Shown piece after piece: positions 31,596-39,662 of a stretch of DNA of 40,683 nt. The DNA is taken from positions 1 to 40,683 of the forward strand of contig JAPLNB010000134.1 in the NCBI GenBank assembly GCA_026693085.1, in the 5' to 3' direction. The position numbers were made by a program, and so were the translations under genes. This stretch comes from Planctomycetota bacterium (lineage in GTDB: Bacteria; Planctomycetota; Phycisphaerae; Tepidisphaerales; Tepidisphaeraceae). How positions within the stretch are numbered: the stretch's first letter is position 1; each line of letters opens with the position of its first letter. The notes under the pieces were generated by a model. That model did not search any database, was not told the origin of the DNA, and saw nothing but the letters and a program-made list of their open reading frames with translations.

Positions 31596-32591
31596 ATGAC
31601 CGCACCCAACCGCCGCACCTTCCTCGGCTCCTCACTGCTCACCGGGCTCACCCTCGCCGGCATCTCCACCGCCCAGTCCACCCCACCATCGGCCGCCCCC
31701 AAGTCCGACCTCCCCACCGGCACGCTCGATAAAGTCAAAATCTCCCGCCTTATCGCCGGGGGCAACCTCCTCTCCGGCTGGTGCCACCAACGCGACCTCC
31801 TCTACGTCCGCGACCTCGCCGCCGCCTACCTCACCGAGAAAAAACAGTTCGACACCCTCCAACTCATGGAGCAGTCCGGCATCAACACCATCATGATCGA
31901 CCCGATGCAACAACCCATCATCACCCAGTACAAGAAAGAACGCGGCGGCCAGATCCAGACCATCGTCTCCGTCCGCCAGGACTGGGGCGACTGGTCCAAA
32001 CCCAACCTCAACAACCTCCGCACCGAGATCAATAAAACCGTCGATCAAGGGCCGGACCTACTTTTCCTCCACGGCGGCTACTGCGACGCTCTCGTCAAAA
32101 CCGGCAAGAGCGAGAACATCGAATTCCTTGGCAAAGCCCTCGATCTCATCCGCCAACAGCAATTCCTCGCCGGCCTCGGCTCCCATGCCCTCGAAGTCCC
32201 CATCGCCTGCGACCAACACAACATCAAAGTCGATTACTACGTCAAAACCTTCCACCACGACCGCTACTGGTCCGCCACCCCCAAGGCCAATCGCAAACCC
32301 TTCTCCGTCGACGGCAACCGTTCCCTCGACCACAACGAATTCTGCGACAATATCTTCTGCCTCGACCCCGAAAAAAACACCCAGTACTTCGCCGCCAGGA
32401 AACAACCCTTCATCGCCTTCAAAGTCCTCGCCGCCGGCGCCATCGACCCCAAATCCGGCTTCACCTACGCCTTCGAAAACGGCGCCGACTTCATCTCCGT
32501 CGGCATGTTCGACTTCAACGTCGCCCAGGACGTAATGATCCTCAAAGAAGTTCTCAAAGACCTCAAACGCCCCCGCCCCTGGATGGCATAG
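31596..32591 (+). CDS. Tat-exported TIM-barrel-like protein of unknown function
   Basis: A 331-residue protein starting M-T-A-P-N-R-R-T-F-L-G, a Tat signal (RR at 6-7). After a Pro/Ser-rich linker, K-I-S-R-L-I-A-G-G-N-L-L-S-G-W resembles the first strand of aldo/keto-reductase-like barrels. Later strands end in I-D-P-M-Q-Q-P, L-L-F-L-H-G-G-Y and L-G-S-H-A-L-E-V-P, and the protein closes with D-F-I-S-V-G-M-F-D-F, in the manner of a TIM barrel. The catalytic Tyr/Lys/His pattern of active aldo/keto reductases is not obvious, so enzymatic activity is uncertain. AGGAG occurs twice just upstream of 31596. A terminator overlaps the stop. Planctomycete genomes carry many such exported barrels. Confidence 0.85.
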   Translation: MTAPNRRTFLGSSLLTGLTLAGISTAQSTPPSAAPKSDLPTGTLDKVKISRLIAGGNLLSGWCHQRDLLYVRDLAAAYLTEKKQFDTLQLMEQSGINTIMIDPMQQPIITQYKKERGGQIQTIVSVRQDWGDWSKPNLNNLRTEINKTVDQGPDLLFLHGGYCDALVKTGKSENIEFLGKALDLIRQQQFLAGLGSHALEVPIACDQHNIKVDYYVKTFHHDRYWSATPKANRKPFSVDGNRSLDHNEFCDNIFCLDPEKNTQYFAARKQPFIAFKVLAAGAIDPKSGFTYAFENGADFISVGMFDFNVAQDVMILKEVLKDLKRPRPWMA

Positions 32592-32636
32592 AAGCTTCCA
32601 CCAGCGCACAGGATGCACCTCCGGTGCTTCTTTTTT
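32590..32636 (+). terminator. Intrinsic terminator after the TIM-barrel-like gene
   Basis: AGAAGC (32590-32595) can pair with GCTTCT (32626-32631), or alternatively GCACC (32615-32619) with GGTGC (32623-32627). A T-rich tail (CTTCTTTTTT) follows to about 32636. The stop codon is within the first arm. Confidence 0.55.
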
Positions 32637-32747
32637 CGATCCGCGCCCTGCGTCACAACGCCACCCCTCCGCCCGCAATCCCTGCAAACCTATTCCCGCA
32701 GGAATACCACCGATGGCCAACCCGAATAACAAATCACCCCAACCAAC

Positions 32748-33422
32748 TCACTGCGTCGGCTTATCCGACCCCCTCACATGCATCTTCTCCGGCCGCTTCG
32801 GACGCCTCCCATACCGCGTCCCCTCCCCGGTATCCGACGACTTCGCCCCACCCGCCATCGGACCCTTCACTTTCCGCCCGTTCGATGCCGCCTTCATCAG
32901 CGAATCGTCAACCGGCCGCCACCAGTGATTCAGCACCCCCTCCTTCACCAGCTTCGCCGCCTCCTCCGGATTATCCACAACCTTGAAAATCCCCAAATCC
33001 TCCTGATCGATGAAGCTTGGCCGCATCGTCTTACGCAGCCACTCGATCAGCCCGCCCCAATACTTCGACCCATACAGCACAATCGGATACGCCTCGACCT
33101 TCAGCGTCTGCACCAGCGTCATCGTCTCGAAAAACTCATCCAGCGTCCCATAACCCCCCGGGAAGCACACAAATGCCGACGCATACTTCACAAACATCAC
33201 CTTCCGCACGTAAAAATAGTGAAAGTCCAGCGTCATCGTCTGATACCCGTTGCTCTCCTGTTCCTGCGGCAGGCTGATATTCAGCCCGATTGATTGCCCC
33301 CCCGCGTCGTACGCCCCCTTGTTCGCCGCTTCCATGATGCCGGATGCGAAACACCCGCCACGTGTCTTTTCCATCCATATCTGCAGGCATACTAGACTCC
33401 AGTGTCTATTACTTCGGCCCAT
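32748..33422 (-). CDS. LOG-family (TIGR00730-like) protein, N-terminally truncated
   Basis: A 224-residue frame with the LOG hallmarks G-I-M-E-A-A-N-K-G-A (about 28-37) and P-G-G-Y-G-T-L-D-E (88-96), plus the HYFYVRK and TMTLVQTLKVEAYPIVL segments of larger family members. LOG enzymes hydrolyse nucleoside 5'-monophosphates to base and ribose phosphate, or were annotated as lysine decarboxylases. The normal N-terminal strand-and-helix part, including V-F-G-S-A-R and an intact T-G-G-G-P-G loop, is missing: R-G-G-C-F-A-S-G precedes G-I-M. Only 52 nt separate this frame's start from thyX, too little for the missing part. A basic tail of about 45 residues follows the domain. It may be a decaying gene or a diverged short form; no Shine-Dalgarno is seen. 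Confidence 0.65.
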   Translation of the reverse strand: MGRSNRHWSLVCLQIWMEKTRGGCFASGIMEAANKGAYDAGGQSIGLNISLPQEQESNGYQTMTLDFHYFYVRKVMFVKYASAFVCFPGGYGTLDEFFETMTLVQTLKVEAYPIVLYGSKYWGGLIEWLRKTMRPSFIDQEDLGIFKVVDNPEEAAKLVKEGVLNHWWRPVDDSLMKAASNGRKVKGPMAGGAKSSDTGEGTRYGRRPKRPEKMHVRGSDKPTQ

Positions 33423-33473
33423 TGTCCGTTTTTCTTAACCCGCCGCATTTCCCCCCACCCCTTCAACCCTCCA

Positions 33474-34382
33474 CTATAGCCCCATCGCCTTCTTCTTCTG
33501 CTCCCACTCCGCCCTCTCCCGCTTATTCTCCGTCCTCAACTCCCCCCCCGCCCGCAACGCCTCCACCTCCAGCCGCGACAACCTCACCGCCTGGTAGCGG
33601 TAATCCAAAAACGCCTCCGCCACCTCCGGAACAATCGCCTGGATCATCGCAAACATCGCCACCGCATAATCCCGGATCTCCAACTGCGCATGCGGGTCCA
33701 TCCGCAGTTCCAGAAAATGCAGCAGGTTGTGCAGATCACATTTCCAATACCATTCCGTGTAAATATTGAGCGGCAGCCCCGTCCGCGCCAGTTCCCGCGT
33801 CACCCCCTTCTCCAACAGCCTCTGGTATTCCGCATAATGCGCCTCCACCCCATCCAGATACGCCAGAAACTGCTCGGCTGTTCCCTCATCAATATTCTCT
33901 TCCCCGCCCTGCCGGTTGACCGTGCTCTGCTTCCGCACCGCCTCCACCGATGGCCGGTAAAACCGGTCCGGCACAATCGAATATCTCGCCGAATACTCAT
34001 TCACACTCGCCGTCCGATGCCGAATCCACTGCCGCGCCACGAAGATCGGCATCACCTGGTGAAACTTGAACTCCACCATCTCCAGCGGCGTCGTGTGCCC
34101 GTGCCGCATCAAATATCGAATCAGCCCCCGATCCTCGCTGACCTGTTTGGTCCCCGCCCCATACGACACCCGCGCCGCCTGCACAATCGCAAAGTCCGCC
34201 GTTTTCCCCTTTGGCACCAGCCGCGGCATCACATCCACCAACGCAACCAAACCATGATCGTGGACCTTCACTTCCCACCGACCCGCCCCCCCCATCACGT
34301 CCACCACCTCCCCCTCCGCCGCCTTGCGCTCAATCTGAATCTTCGAAATATCCGGCACCTTTCTCGACATCCCCCCGATCAT
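33474..34382 (-). CDS. thyX: FAD-dependent thymidylate synthase
   Basis: ThyX makes dTMP from dUMP with methylene-tetrahydrofolate and FAD. The signature R-H-R-T-A-S-V-N-E-Y-S-A-R-Y at 121-134 matches the ThyX motif RHRxxSxNxxSxRY. Other family segments are L-M-R-H-G-H-T-T-P-L-E-M (91-102) and the R-x-x-L-P-L-N-x-Y-T-E-W-Y-W-K substrate region. At 302 residues it exceeds the usual 220-260, with about 45 extra N-terminal and a Lys/Glu-rich C-terminal stretch. The start at 34382 has GGGAGGG about 6 nt upstream; ATG at 34370 is an alternative. It is part of a minus-strand series from 36720 to 32748. No thyA is seen in the window. Confidence 0.95.
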   Translation of the reverse strand: MIGGMSRKVPDISKIQIERKAAEGEVVDVMGGAGRWEVKVHDHGLVALVDVMPRLVPKGKTADFAIVQAARVSYGAGTKQVSEDRGLIRYLMRHGHTTPLEMVEFKFHQVMPIFVARQWIRHRTASVNEYSARYSIVPDRFYRPSVEAVRKQSTVNRQGGEENIDEGTAEQFLAYLDGVEAHYAEYQRLLEKGVTRELARTGLPLNIYTEWYWKCDLHNLLHFLELRMDPHAQLEIRDYAVAMFAMIQAIVPEVAEAFLDYRYQAVRLSRLEVEALRAGGELRTENKRERAEWEQKKKAMGL

Positions 34383-34436
34383 ATCAAAGCCCTCCCGCTT
34401 TCCCACATCCGCTCGCTGCCGAAGCCCCCATTCGAA

Positions 34437-34458
34437 ATTCGAAAATCAAAAATCGAAA
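34437..34458. repeat. 22-bp AT-rich direct repeat, left copy
   Basis: Identical at all 22 positions to 35536-35557 and in the same orientation. It begins ATTCGAAAAT and ends AATCGAAA, and is near-palindromic. It sits 6 nt past the stop of the membrane gene at 34465-35526. A further partial unit, ATTCGAA, precedes it at 34430-34436. Confidence 0.8.
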
Positions 34459-34464
34459 TTCCCC

Positions 34465-35526
34465 CTACCCCCTCGCACTCGCCCCCAACACAATCAACAA
34501 ATACACGAAATACCCAAAGATCAGCCCCCCCGCCAACCGCCGGTCGAACCGTACCCTTCCCCCCGCCGCCGCCATAAACACCAGCGACAATATCACCGCC
34601 CCCAACGCGTCGATCCGCCACGCCATCCGCGGAAATATCACCGCCCCCCACACACTCTGCGTCGTCGCCGCATCCCTCGCCACATGCCTCGCCACCCATG
34701 CCGCCGCACCCGCCGTCACGATCACCATCGGCAGCAGCACACATAAATTCAAATACACCACCCCAACCTGCGCCGTCAACGCTACCCACGCCCGACCCTC
34801 ACCCGCCAGCGGCACGCCCGTCCCCACCATCGGCATCACCAGCGCCACACTCAACAGCGTCCCCGCAATCACCCCGCTCGAATACCTCGCGCCACGCCGG
34901 CTCAGCTCCTCCGCTCCACGCGTCGCCGCCCACGCCGACACCACCGCCACCCCCATCACCGCCACCATCATCCCCCATCGCATCCACCCTCCCCCCATTC
35001 TCCCACTCTCCCGCTCTCCCATTCCCCGTTTCTCTGCTTCTCCCACCCACACCCCCATCACCAGCATCCCCTCCAGCAACAGCACGATCGCCTCAAACAC
35101 CCCTACTTTCCCCTGAAACCCCGCCATGAACGCCAATATCGTCGCCGCCGGCAGCAACGCCCACACTCGCCCCGCTCCCGTCGGCAGCACCTCCACAGTC
35201 CCCGACATCACCACCAGCCCCGCCACCCCCGACAGCGCCGCCACGCTCGTCCCGAAAACCACACCCATCCCCATATCGCTATGCCCCAGCAGCGTCGCCA
35301 CCATCGCCATCACCCCAATCGGCAACCAATGCGCCACCGCCCGCCTCCCCGGCGAACCTTCGCTCGCCCCCGCCATCGCCCCCAATCCTCCCAACACCGC
35401 AACCAGCAACCCCACCGCCCCACCAAACAGCAGCACCACCGCCCTCACGTTCGCACTTTCCAACACACCCTCGCCCATATCCCCAAAGTGTGTCCACACC
35501 CCACCCAATTGTCCAGCCCCCGCCAT
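34465..35526 (-). CDS. Multi-pass membrane protein, possibly a distant CaCA-type exchanger
   Basis: A 353-residue, very hydrophobic protein with about ten helices split by a charged loop (E-A-E-K-R-G-M-G-E-R-E-S-G-R near 163-176). Two segments are in positions expected for the alpha repeats of Na+/Ca2+-type exchangers: G-H-S-D-M-G-M-G-V-V-F-G-T-S (first half) and G-A-E-E-L-S-R-R-G followed by G-V-I-A-G-T-L-L-S-V-A (second half). The acidic residues normally essential are only partly present, so this is a weak resemblance. GGGGAAG directly precedes the start at 35526; Met at 35478 is an alternative. It is bracketed within 10 nt on each side by a 22-bp repeat, in a minus-strand run with cysteine desulfurase and thyX. 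Confidence 0.7.
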   Translation of the reverse strand: MAGAGQLGGVWTHFGDMGEGVLESANVRAVVLLFGGAVGLLVAVLGGLGAMAGASEGSPGRRAVAHWLPIGVMAMVATLLGHSDMGMGVVFGTSVAALSGVAGLVVMSGTVEVLPTGAGRVWALLPAATILAFMAGFQGKVGVFEAIVLLLEGMLVMGVWVGEAEKRGMGERESGRMGGGWMRWGMMVAVMGVAVVSAWAATRGAEELSRRGARYSSGVIAGTLLSVALVMPMVGTGVPLAGEGRAWVALTAQVGVVYLNLCVLLPMVIVTAGAAAWVARHVARDAATTQSVWGAVIFPRMAWRIDALGAVILSLVFMAAAGGRVRFDRRLAGGLIFGYFVYLLIVLGASARG

Positions 35527-35535
35527 TCTTCCCCA

Positions 35536-35557
35536 ATTCGAAAATCAAAAATCGAAA
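35536..35557. repeat. 22-bp AT-rich direct repeat, right copy
   Basis: Identical to 34437-34458. It lies 9 nt upstream of the membrane gene's start at 35526 and 5 nt past the stop of the cysteine desulfurase (35563), so it occupies nearly the whole gap between the two. Confidence 0.8.
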
Positions 35558-35562
35558 ATCCC

Positions 35563-36720
35563 TCATCCCACCGGCAATACCCCCCGCAACCTCTCGATCA
35601 CCCCCGGCAACACCTCCAGCGCCCGCCCCACCTCCTCACGCGTCGTATACCTCGACAAGCTGAAACGCACCGCCCCATGCGCAATCCGCTCATCAATCCG
35701 CATCGCCCGCAGCACGTGGGACGGCTCCAGACTCCCGCTGCTGCACGCCGCCCCTGCCGACGCGCAAATCCCCCGCTCGCTCAGCAACAGCAAGATCGCC
35801 TCCGCCTCCAGCCTCGCAAAACTGATGTTCGTCGTGTTCACCAGCCGATTCTCCCTCCCACCATTCACATGCGCATCCTCAATCCGCTTCAAAATCCCTC
35901 CCTCCAATTCATCCCGCAACTCCGCCACGCGACCCATCTCACCCAGCAACCGCCCCGCCAACTCCGCCGCCTTCCCCATCCCCACCATCCCCGCCACGTT
36001 CTCCGTCCCACCCCGTCGCCCCCGCTCCTGTGGCCCGCCGATAATCAACGGCCTCATCCTCACCCCACGCCTCACATACAACGCCCCCACCCCCTTCGGA
36101 CCATGAAACTTGTGAGCCGCCAAACTCATCAAATCCATCCCCACACCCCTCACATCGACCGCCACCTTCCCCACCGCCTGCGTCCCATCACAATGAAACG
36201 GCACACCCCTCTGCCGGCAAACCGCCGCGATCTGCTCCACCGGAAATATCACCCCCGTCTCATTGTTCGCCCACATCATCGTCACCAACGCCACCGAATC
36301 ATCCACCGCCGCCCCAAACCCCTCCATATCCAACGCCCCGGACCCTTCCACACCGATCTCCACCACCTCCACCCCGCTCATCGACAACTCCCGACAAAGC
36401 TCCCGTGTCGCCGAGTGCTCCACCACGCTCGTCACGATTTTCCGCCGCGATCCCCGGCTCCCCAACACCCCCCGAATCGCCGTATTCACCGCCTCAGTAC
36501 CCCCGCCCGTCAAAATCAACTCCTGATCTCCGCACCCGATCAACCCCGCCAACTGCGCCCTGGCCTCTTCGATCGCCTGCCGGCTACGCTGCCCAAACCG
36601 ATGCGCGCTTGACGCATTTCCATACCACTCCCCAAGATACGGCAACATCGCCTCCAACGCCTCCGGCGCCAGCCGAGTCGTCGCATTGTTATCCAAGTAC
36701 ACGGTGTCCATCATCCTCAT
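35563..36720 (-). CDS. Cysteine desulfurase, NifS/IscS family
   Basis: A PLP enzyme that takes sulfur from cysteine as a persulfide for Fe-S cluster or tRNA thiolation pathways. It begins with the family's Y-L-D-N-N-A-T-T (8-15). E-H-S-A-T (101-105) gives the PLP-stacking His and A-H-K-F-H-G-P-K-G (202-210) the Schiff-base Lys at 204. S-A-G-A-A-C-S-S-G-S-L-E-P-S gives the active-site Cys at about 326, in the A-C-S-S-G form seen in NifS-type enzymes. Length 385 is normal. The start at 36720 has AAAGG 9 nt upstream; Met at 36714 or 36711 is possible. No iscU, nifU or tRNA thiolase gene is adjacent, so the acceptor is unknown. It is divergent from the prepilin-like gene. Confidence 0.94.
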   Translation of the reverse strand: MRMMDTVYLDNNATTRLAPEALEAMLPYLGEWYGNASSAHRFGQRSRQAIEEARAQLAGLIGCGDQELILTGGGTEAVNTAIRGVLGSRGSRRKIVTSVVEHSATRELCRELSMSGVEVVEIGVEGSGALDMEGFGAAVDDSVALVTMMWANNETGVIFPVEQIAAVCRQRGVPFHCDGTQAVGKVAVDVRGVGMDLMSLAAHKFHGPKGVGALYVRRGVRMRPLIIGGPQERGRRGGTENVAGMVGMGKAAELAGRLLGEMGRVAELRDELEGGILKRIEDAHVNGGRENRLVNTTNISFARLEAEAILLLLSERGICASAGAACSSGSLEPSHVLRAMRIDERIAHGAVRFSLSRYTTREEVGRALEVLPGVIERLRGVLPVG

Positions 36721-36820
36721 ATTCTATGGCCTTTATGGATAATCCGCACCGCCCCATACAGGTGCCCCCACCAACACAAGTTATCGTCCACCCAAGTCTC
36801 ACCAAACCCCCCAATTTTTC

Positions 36821-36849
36821 TTGCATCCGCACCCCCACAGCAGTAAAAT
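36821..36849 (+). promoter_or_regulatory. Sigma70-type promoter placing the start site at the prepilin-like ATG
   Basis: TTGCAT (36821-36826), a 17-nt spacer and TAAAAT (36844-36849) have two and one mismatches to consensus. The -10 box ends 8 nt before the ATG at 36858, which lacks a Shine-Dalgarno, so a leaderless mRNA is predicted. Confidence 0.5.
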
Positions 36850-36857
36850 TATACTAC

Positions 36858-37772
36858 ATGCCTGCCCGAACCTTCCCAAATTCTTCTCGGCAAAGGGCCT
36901 TCACGCTCGTTGAACTCCTCGTTGTCATCGGCATCATCGCCCTCCTCATCTCCATCCTCCTCCCCGTCCTCGGCAAGGTCCGCGTCCAAGCCGCCGCCAC
37001 ACAATGCGCTAGCAACCTCCGCGGCTTCGGCCAGGCGTACCTCGCCTACGTTGACGGCAACAAAGGCGTCTCACCTCCCTATCGCCTGCCCATCAATGTC
37101 ACCCGGTCGAGCATCTACGGCATCGGCGGCAAAGACGTCTTCCGACCTCGCTGGTACGAACTCCTCGGAGGAACCGTCAAACGCTACGCCAATCAATCCC
37201 CCAAACCCATCGACGACAACTCCTGGACCATCGACGACGCCTGGTTCCTCTGCCCAGCCGTCCCCGACTGGCACAACAACCGCAATTACCCCTACGGCTA
37301 TAATTTCCAATTCCTCGGCAACCCCCGCCTCCGCGCCTCCGACAAACGACCCATCAACTACCCCGTCAAGCCCGGTTCCATCAAAGGCTCGATCACCGTC
37401 CTCGCTCTCGATTGTATGGGCACCGCCGCAGGAAAACCCGAAGCCACCCGTGCCGGCTACTACAACGACGGCACCAAAGACCGCCATGCCTTGGGCAACA
37501 AAGGCGTCGTCGTCGATCCCCCTCGAATCACCCCCCACTCCGATATCGCCGACTCCGCCCACACCGCCCCAGAAGACCGCTCCGGGCCACACGCCCGACA
37601 CGCCGGAAAGCTCAACGTCGTCTTCTGCGATGGACACGTCGAGCGCCTCACGCCCCAGGAACTCGGCTACGTTGTTCGCAAGGATGGCTCCATGACCGCC
37701 TACGAAGCCGCCGGTAATAACAAGCTGTTCTCTGGCTCCGGCGCCGACATCGACCCGCCATCCAAGAACTGA
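36858..37772 (+). CDS. Prepilin-like protein with H-X9-DG-type C-terminal motif
   Basis: A 304-residue protein with a type IV prepilin/pseudopilin N-terminus: R-Q-R-A-F-T-L-V-E-L-L-V-V-I-G-I then a hydrophobic helix to about 38. The residue before the Phe is Ala rather than the usual Gly; the conserved Glu at +5 is present. The body has C-A-S-N-L-R and a late V-V-F-C-D-G-H-V-E-R-L, matching the planctomycete prepilin-like families with an H-X9-DG or D-G-H-V motif. Such proteins occur in dozens of copies in planctomycete genomes and their function is largely unknown; a pseudopilin of a type II-like system or a surface fibre are options. The start at 36858 gives the normal short leader. The next gene begins 39 nt on. 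Confidence 0.9.
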   Translation: MPARTFPNSSRQRAFTLVELLVVIGIIALLISILLPVLGKVRVQAAATQCASNLRGFGQAYLAYVDGNKGVSPPYRLPINVTRSSIYGIGGKDVFRPRWYELLGGTVKRYANQSPKPIDDNSWTIDDAWFLCPAVPDWHNNRNYPYGYNFQFLGNPRLRASDKRPINYPVKPGSIKGSITVLALDCMGTAAGKPEATRAGYYNDGTKDRHALGNKGVVVDPPRITPHSDIADSAHTAPEDRSGPHARHAGKLNVVFCDGHVERLTPQELGYVVRKDGSMTAYEAAGNNKLFSGSGADIDPPSKN

Positions 37773-37811
37773 TGCGGCCCGCCACGGCGCCGTCCCCATG
37801 AGGCACTTATA

Positions 37812-38498
37812 ATGAATCAACCTATGACACACACCAAGGTCTCTTCACCATCAACGATCACGTCTGTCAAACCCGAGACAGACTTCAAAAACCGCCTCCT
37901 CCTCTACGGCGGCATCGCTGTCGCCGCTCTCATCGTCGCCTACGTCGGCTACCACTTCTGGACCCGCAAACCCGTCCCCCGCCTCAACGCCAAAATCGAG
38001 GAAATCGTCCGCTACGTCGAAGACACCGGTTTCCGAGGCCTCCCCGTCGAGCGCCAGTTCGTCTACCTCAAAGCCCTCGACGACCGTCCCGACGACATGA
38101 AGGCCGCCTTCGAAAAAAAGAAAATCACCGCCGACGAGTACTCCGCCGCCAAGGAATACGCCTGGTTCGGCAAACAACTCTCCAACATGGAGCGTTACGT
38201 CGCCCTCCGCAACCCCGGCGAACGCCAGAAACTCCTCGACAAGCTCATCGACAAGAAAATCAACAAGTCCATACCCAAGAAGCTCGACCCCAATAAAACG
38301 CCCGCCCCTCCCTCCGCCGACGACGATGACGAACCCCCAGTCACCCGCGATCTCGCACTCGAGAAGGTCCTCCCCCTTACCTGGCCCCGCGAAACCCGCA
38401 ACCAATGGGAGCAGTACCGCAAAGCCCTCCGCGACCGCGAAAGAGAACGCCTCGCCGGCACCCGCGGCTCCGCCACCACCAAAAAATCCGGAGAATAA
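37812..38498 (+). CDS. Hypothetical single-pass membrane protein
   Basis: A 228-residue protein with a polar N-terminus, one membrane helix at about 31-50 (L-L-L-Y-G-G-I-A-V-A-A-L-I-V-A-Y-V), then a charged helical domain rich in Lys, Glu and Asp. A Pro/Asp linker (about 160-178) and a basic C-terminal helix ending in R-E-R-E-R-L-A-G follow. N-in/C-out or the reverse cannot be decided. I recognise no family. The start at 37812 has T-G-A-G-G (37799-37803) about 8 nt upstream. A TATAAT box also overlaps this start (37808-37813), which would instead favour ATG at 37824. It lies 39 nt after the prepilin-like gene and has its own terminator, so the two may form a transcript. Confidence 0.75.
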   Translation: MNQPMTHTKVSSPSTITSVKPETDFKNRLLLYGGIAVAALIVAYVGYHFWTRKPVPRLNAKIEEIVRYVEDTGFRGLPVERQFVYLKALDDRPDDMKAAFEKKKITADEYSAAKEYAWFGKQLSNMERYVALRNPGERQKLLDKLIDKKINKSIPKKLDPNKTPAPPSADDDDEPPVTRDLALEKVLPLTWPRETRNQWEQYRKALRDRERERLAGTRGSATTKKSGE

Positions 38499-38528
38499 CC
38501 CCGCCCCGGTTTCTCTCGCCCACAACAT

Positions 38529-38558
38529 CCGCGGACACAAGGTCCGCGGTTCTCTTTT
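38529..38558 (+). terminator. Intrinsic terminator after the single-pass membrane gene
   Basis: An 8-bp stem, CCGCGGAC (38529-38536) pairing with 38542-38549, has a 5-nt loop, followed by TTCTCTTTT to 38558. It abuts the stop codon of the convergent gene. Confidence 0.75.
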
Positions 38559-39565
38559 CAGTCAAGAATCGCCCACAACACCACAATAGCAACCACAAGA
38601 ACAGCCGGTATCAGCAACACCCCGATCACATGCGCCGCCACCACCGTCGCCAGCGAATGATCGAATTTCAAATACCGCTTATACGCCACCGACAACCGCC
38701 ACGCATACACCAGCAAAAACAAACAGACCACCCCAAACGCCCCCAGCTCCAGCACTTCGTTCCCACGATACGCCACGCTCCACGTCGACATCCACATCGG
38801 CATCGCCGCCGCCAATACCACCACCCACACAAACGCCATTCCCACCGTCCAAACCGTCGTGTCCGAGCAGTACACCACGCACCTCACCACATGGATCGTC
38901 TTCACCTTCGCCCGACCCATCGACTGCCGAAATATCATCAGCGGCAAGAACACCACCCAAGGCCACCCCATCATGAACAACGCAATGCCCACCAGCGCCA
39001 CCAACCCACCACCCCGATCGTAACTCCGCGCCCACAATAACCGGAAAAAATCCTTGCTCGGCGGCAGCGGATACCTCTGATCCAGCTGCAGATCAAACGC
39101 CGCCTTGGTCGGATACTGCGCCCGCACCGCCGCCACCCGGTTATACGCCGTCGTCGCGATCCCCCGACTCGCGCGAAACTCCCGTGTCAGTTCGATCGCC
39201 ATGAGCGCCAGCACCGGCACCACCAGCAGCACCAACGCCAGATTCGCCGCCACCCAATACCCCACCAGCCGCCCCTTGTACGATGGCTGCGCCGGATGCA
39301 ATCCCGTCCAAAACTTCCCCGGCCGCATTCCCCCAATCACCGTCCTATAAAACGACCACACCTTCCGCCGCGGATGATGCTCGAACAAATACGGATGCCT
39401 CCGCCGTTCCGGCTCCATCAGATCCACCCACTCAAACCGATACCCGCACTCCGGGCACCTCGCCTCCACCAACCCCCGCAAGTTGTAATCACACAACGGG
39501 CAGTTGATGTCCCCATCCACCTTCCCCCAATCCACCGCCGCCGATTCCGGCTTCACCTCAACCAT
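38558..39565 (-). CDS. Zinc-ribbon multi-pass membrane protein
   Basis: A 335-residue protein. An N-terminal zinc ribbon has Cys at 22, 25, 37 and 40 (C-P-L-C-D-Y-N-L-R-G and C-P-E-C-G-Y-R-F). About 60 soluble residues follow, then five to six membrane helices (about 105-125, 190-212, 240-262, 272-290 and 308-333). The ribbon type is very common in planctomycete membrane proteins of unknown function; the arrangement of helices recalls Yip1-like domains but no motif confirms it. The start at 39565 is preceded by GGGAGAATGGGGGG. Its stop abuts the terminator of the convergent gene. The 97-nt gap to the synthase gene at 39663 shows no clear signal. Confidence 0.82.
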   Translation of the reverse strand: MVEVKPESAAVDWGKVDGDINCPLCDYNLRGLVEARCPECGYRFEWVDLMEPERRRHPYLFEHHPRRKVWSFYRTVIGGMRPGKFWTGLHPAQPSYKGRLVGYWVAANLALVLLVVPVLALMAIELTREFRASRGIATTAYNRVAAVRAQYPTKAAFDLQLDQRYPLPPSKDFFRLLWARSYDRGGGLVALVGIALFMMGWPWVVFLPLMIFRQSMGRAKVKTIHVVRCVVYCSDTTVWTVGMAFVWVVVLAAAMPMWMSTWSVAYRGNEVLELGAFGVVCLFLLVYAWRLSVAYKRYLKFDHSLATVVAAHVIGVLLIPAVLVVAIVVLWAILD

Positions 39566-39662
39566 CCCCCCATTCTCCCAAACCCCGCATCATCTCGGAA
39601 GCCCCCGCTCCCCGTTCTCCCACCAAAACCCCACGCCGACACGCCACCACCCCCACACCGCC

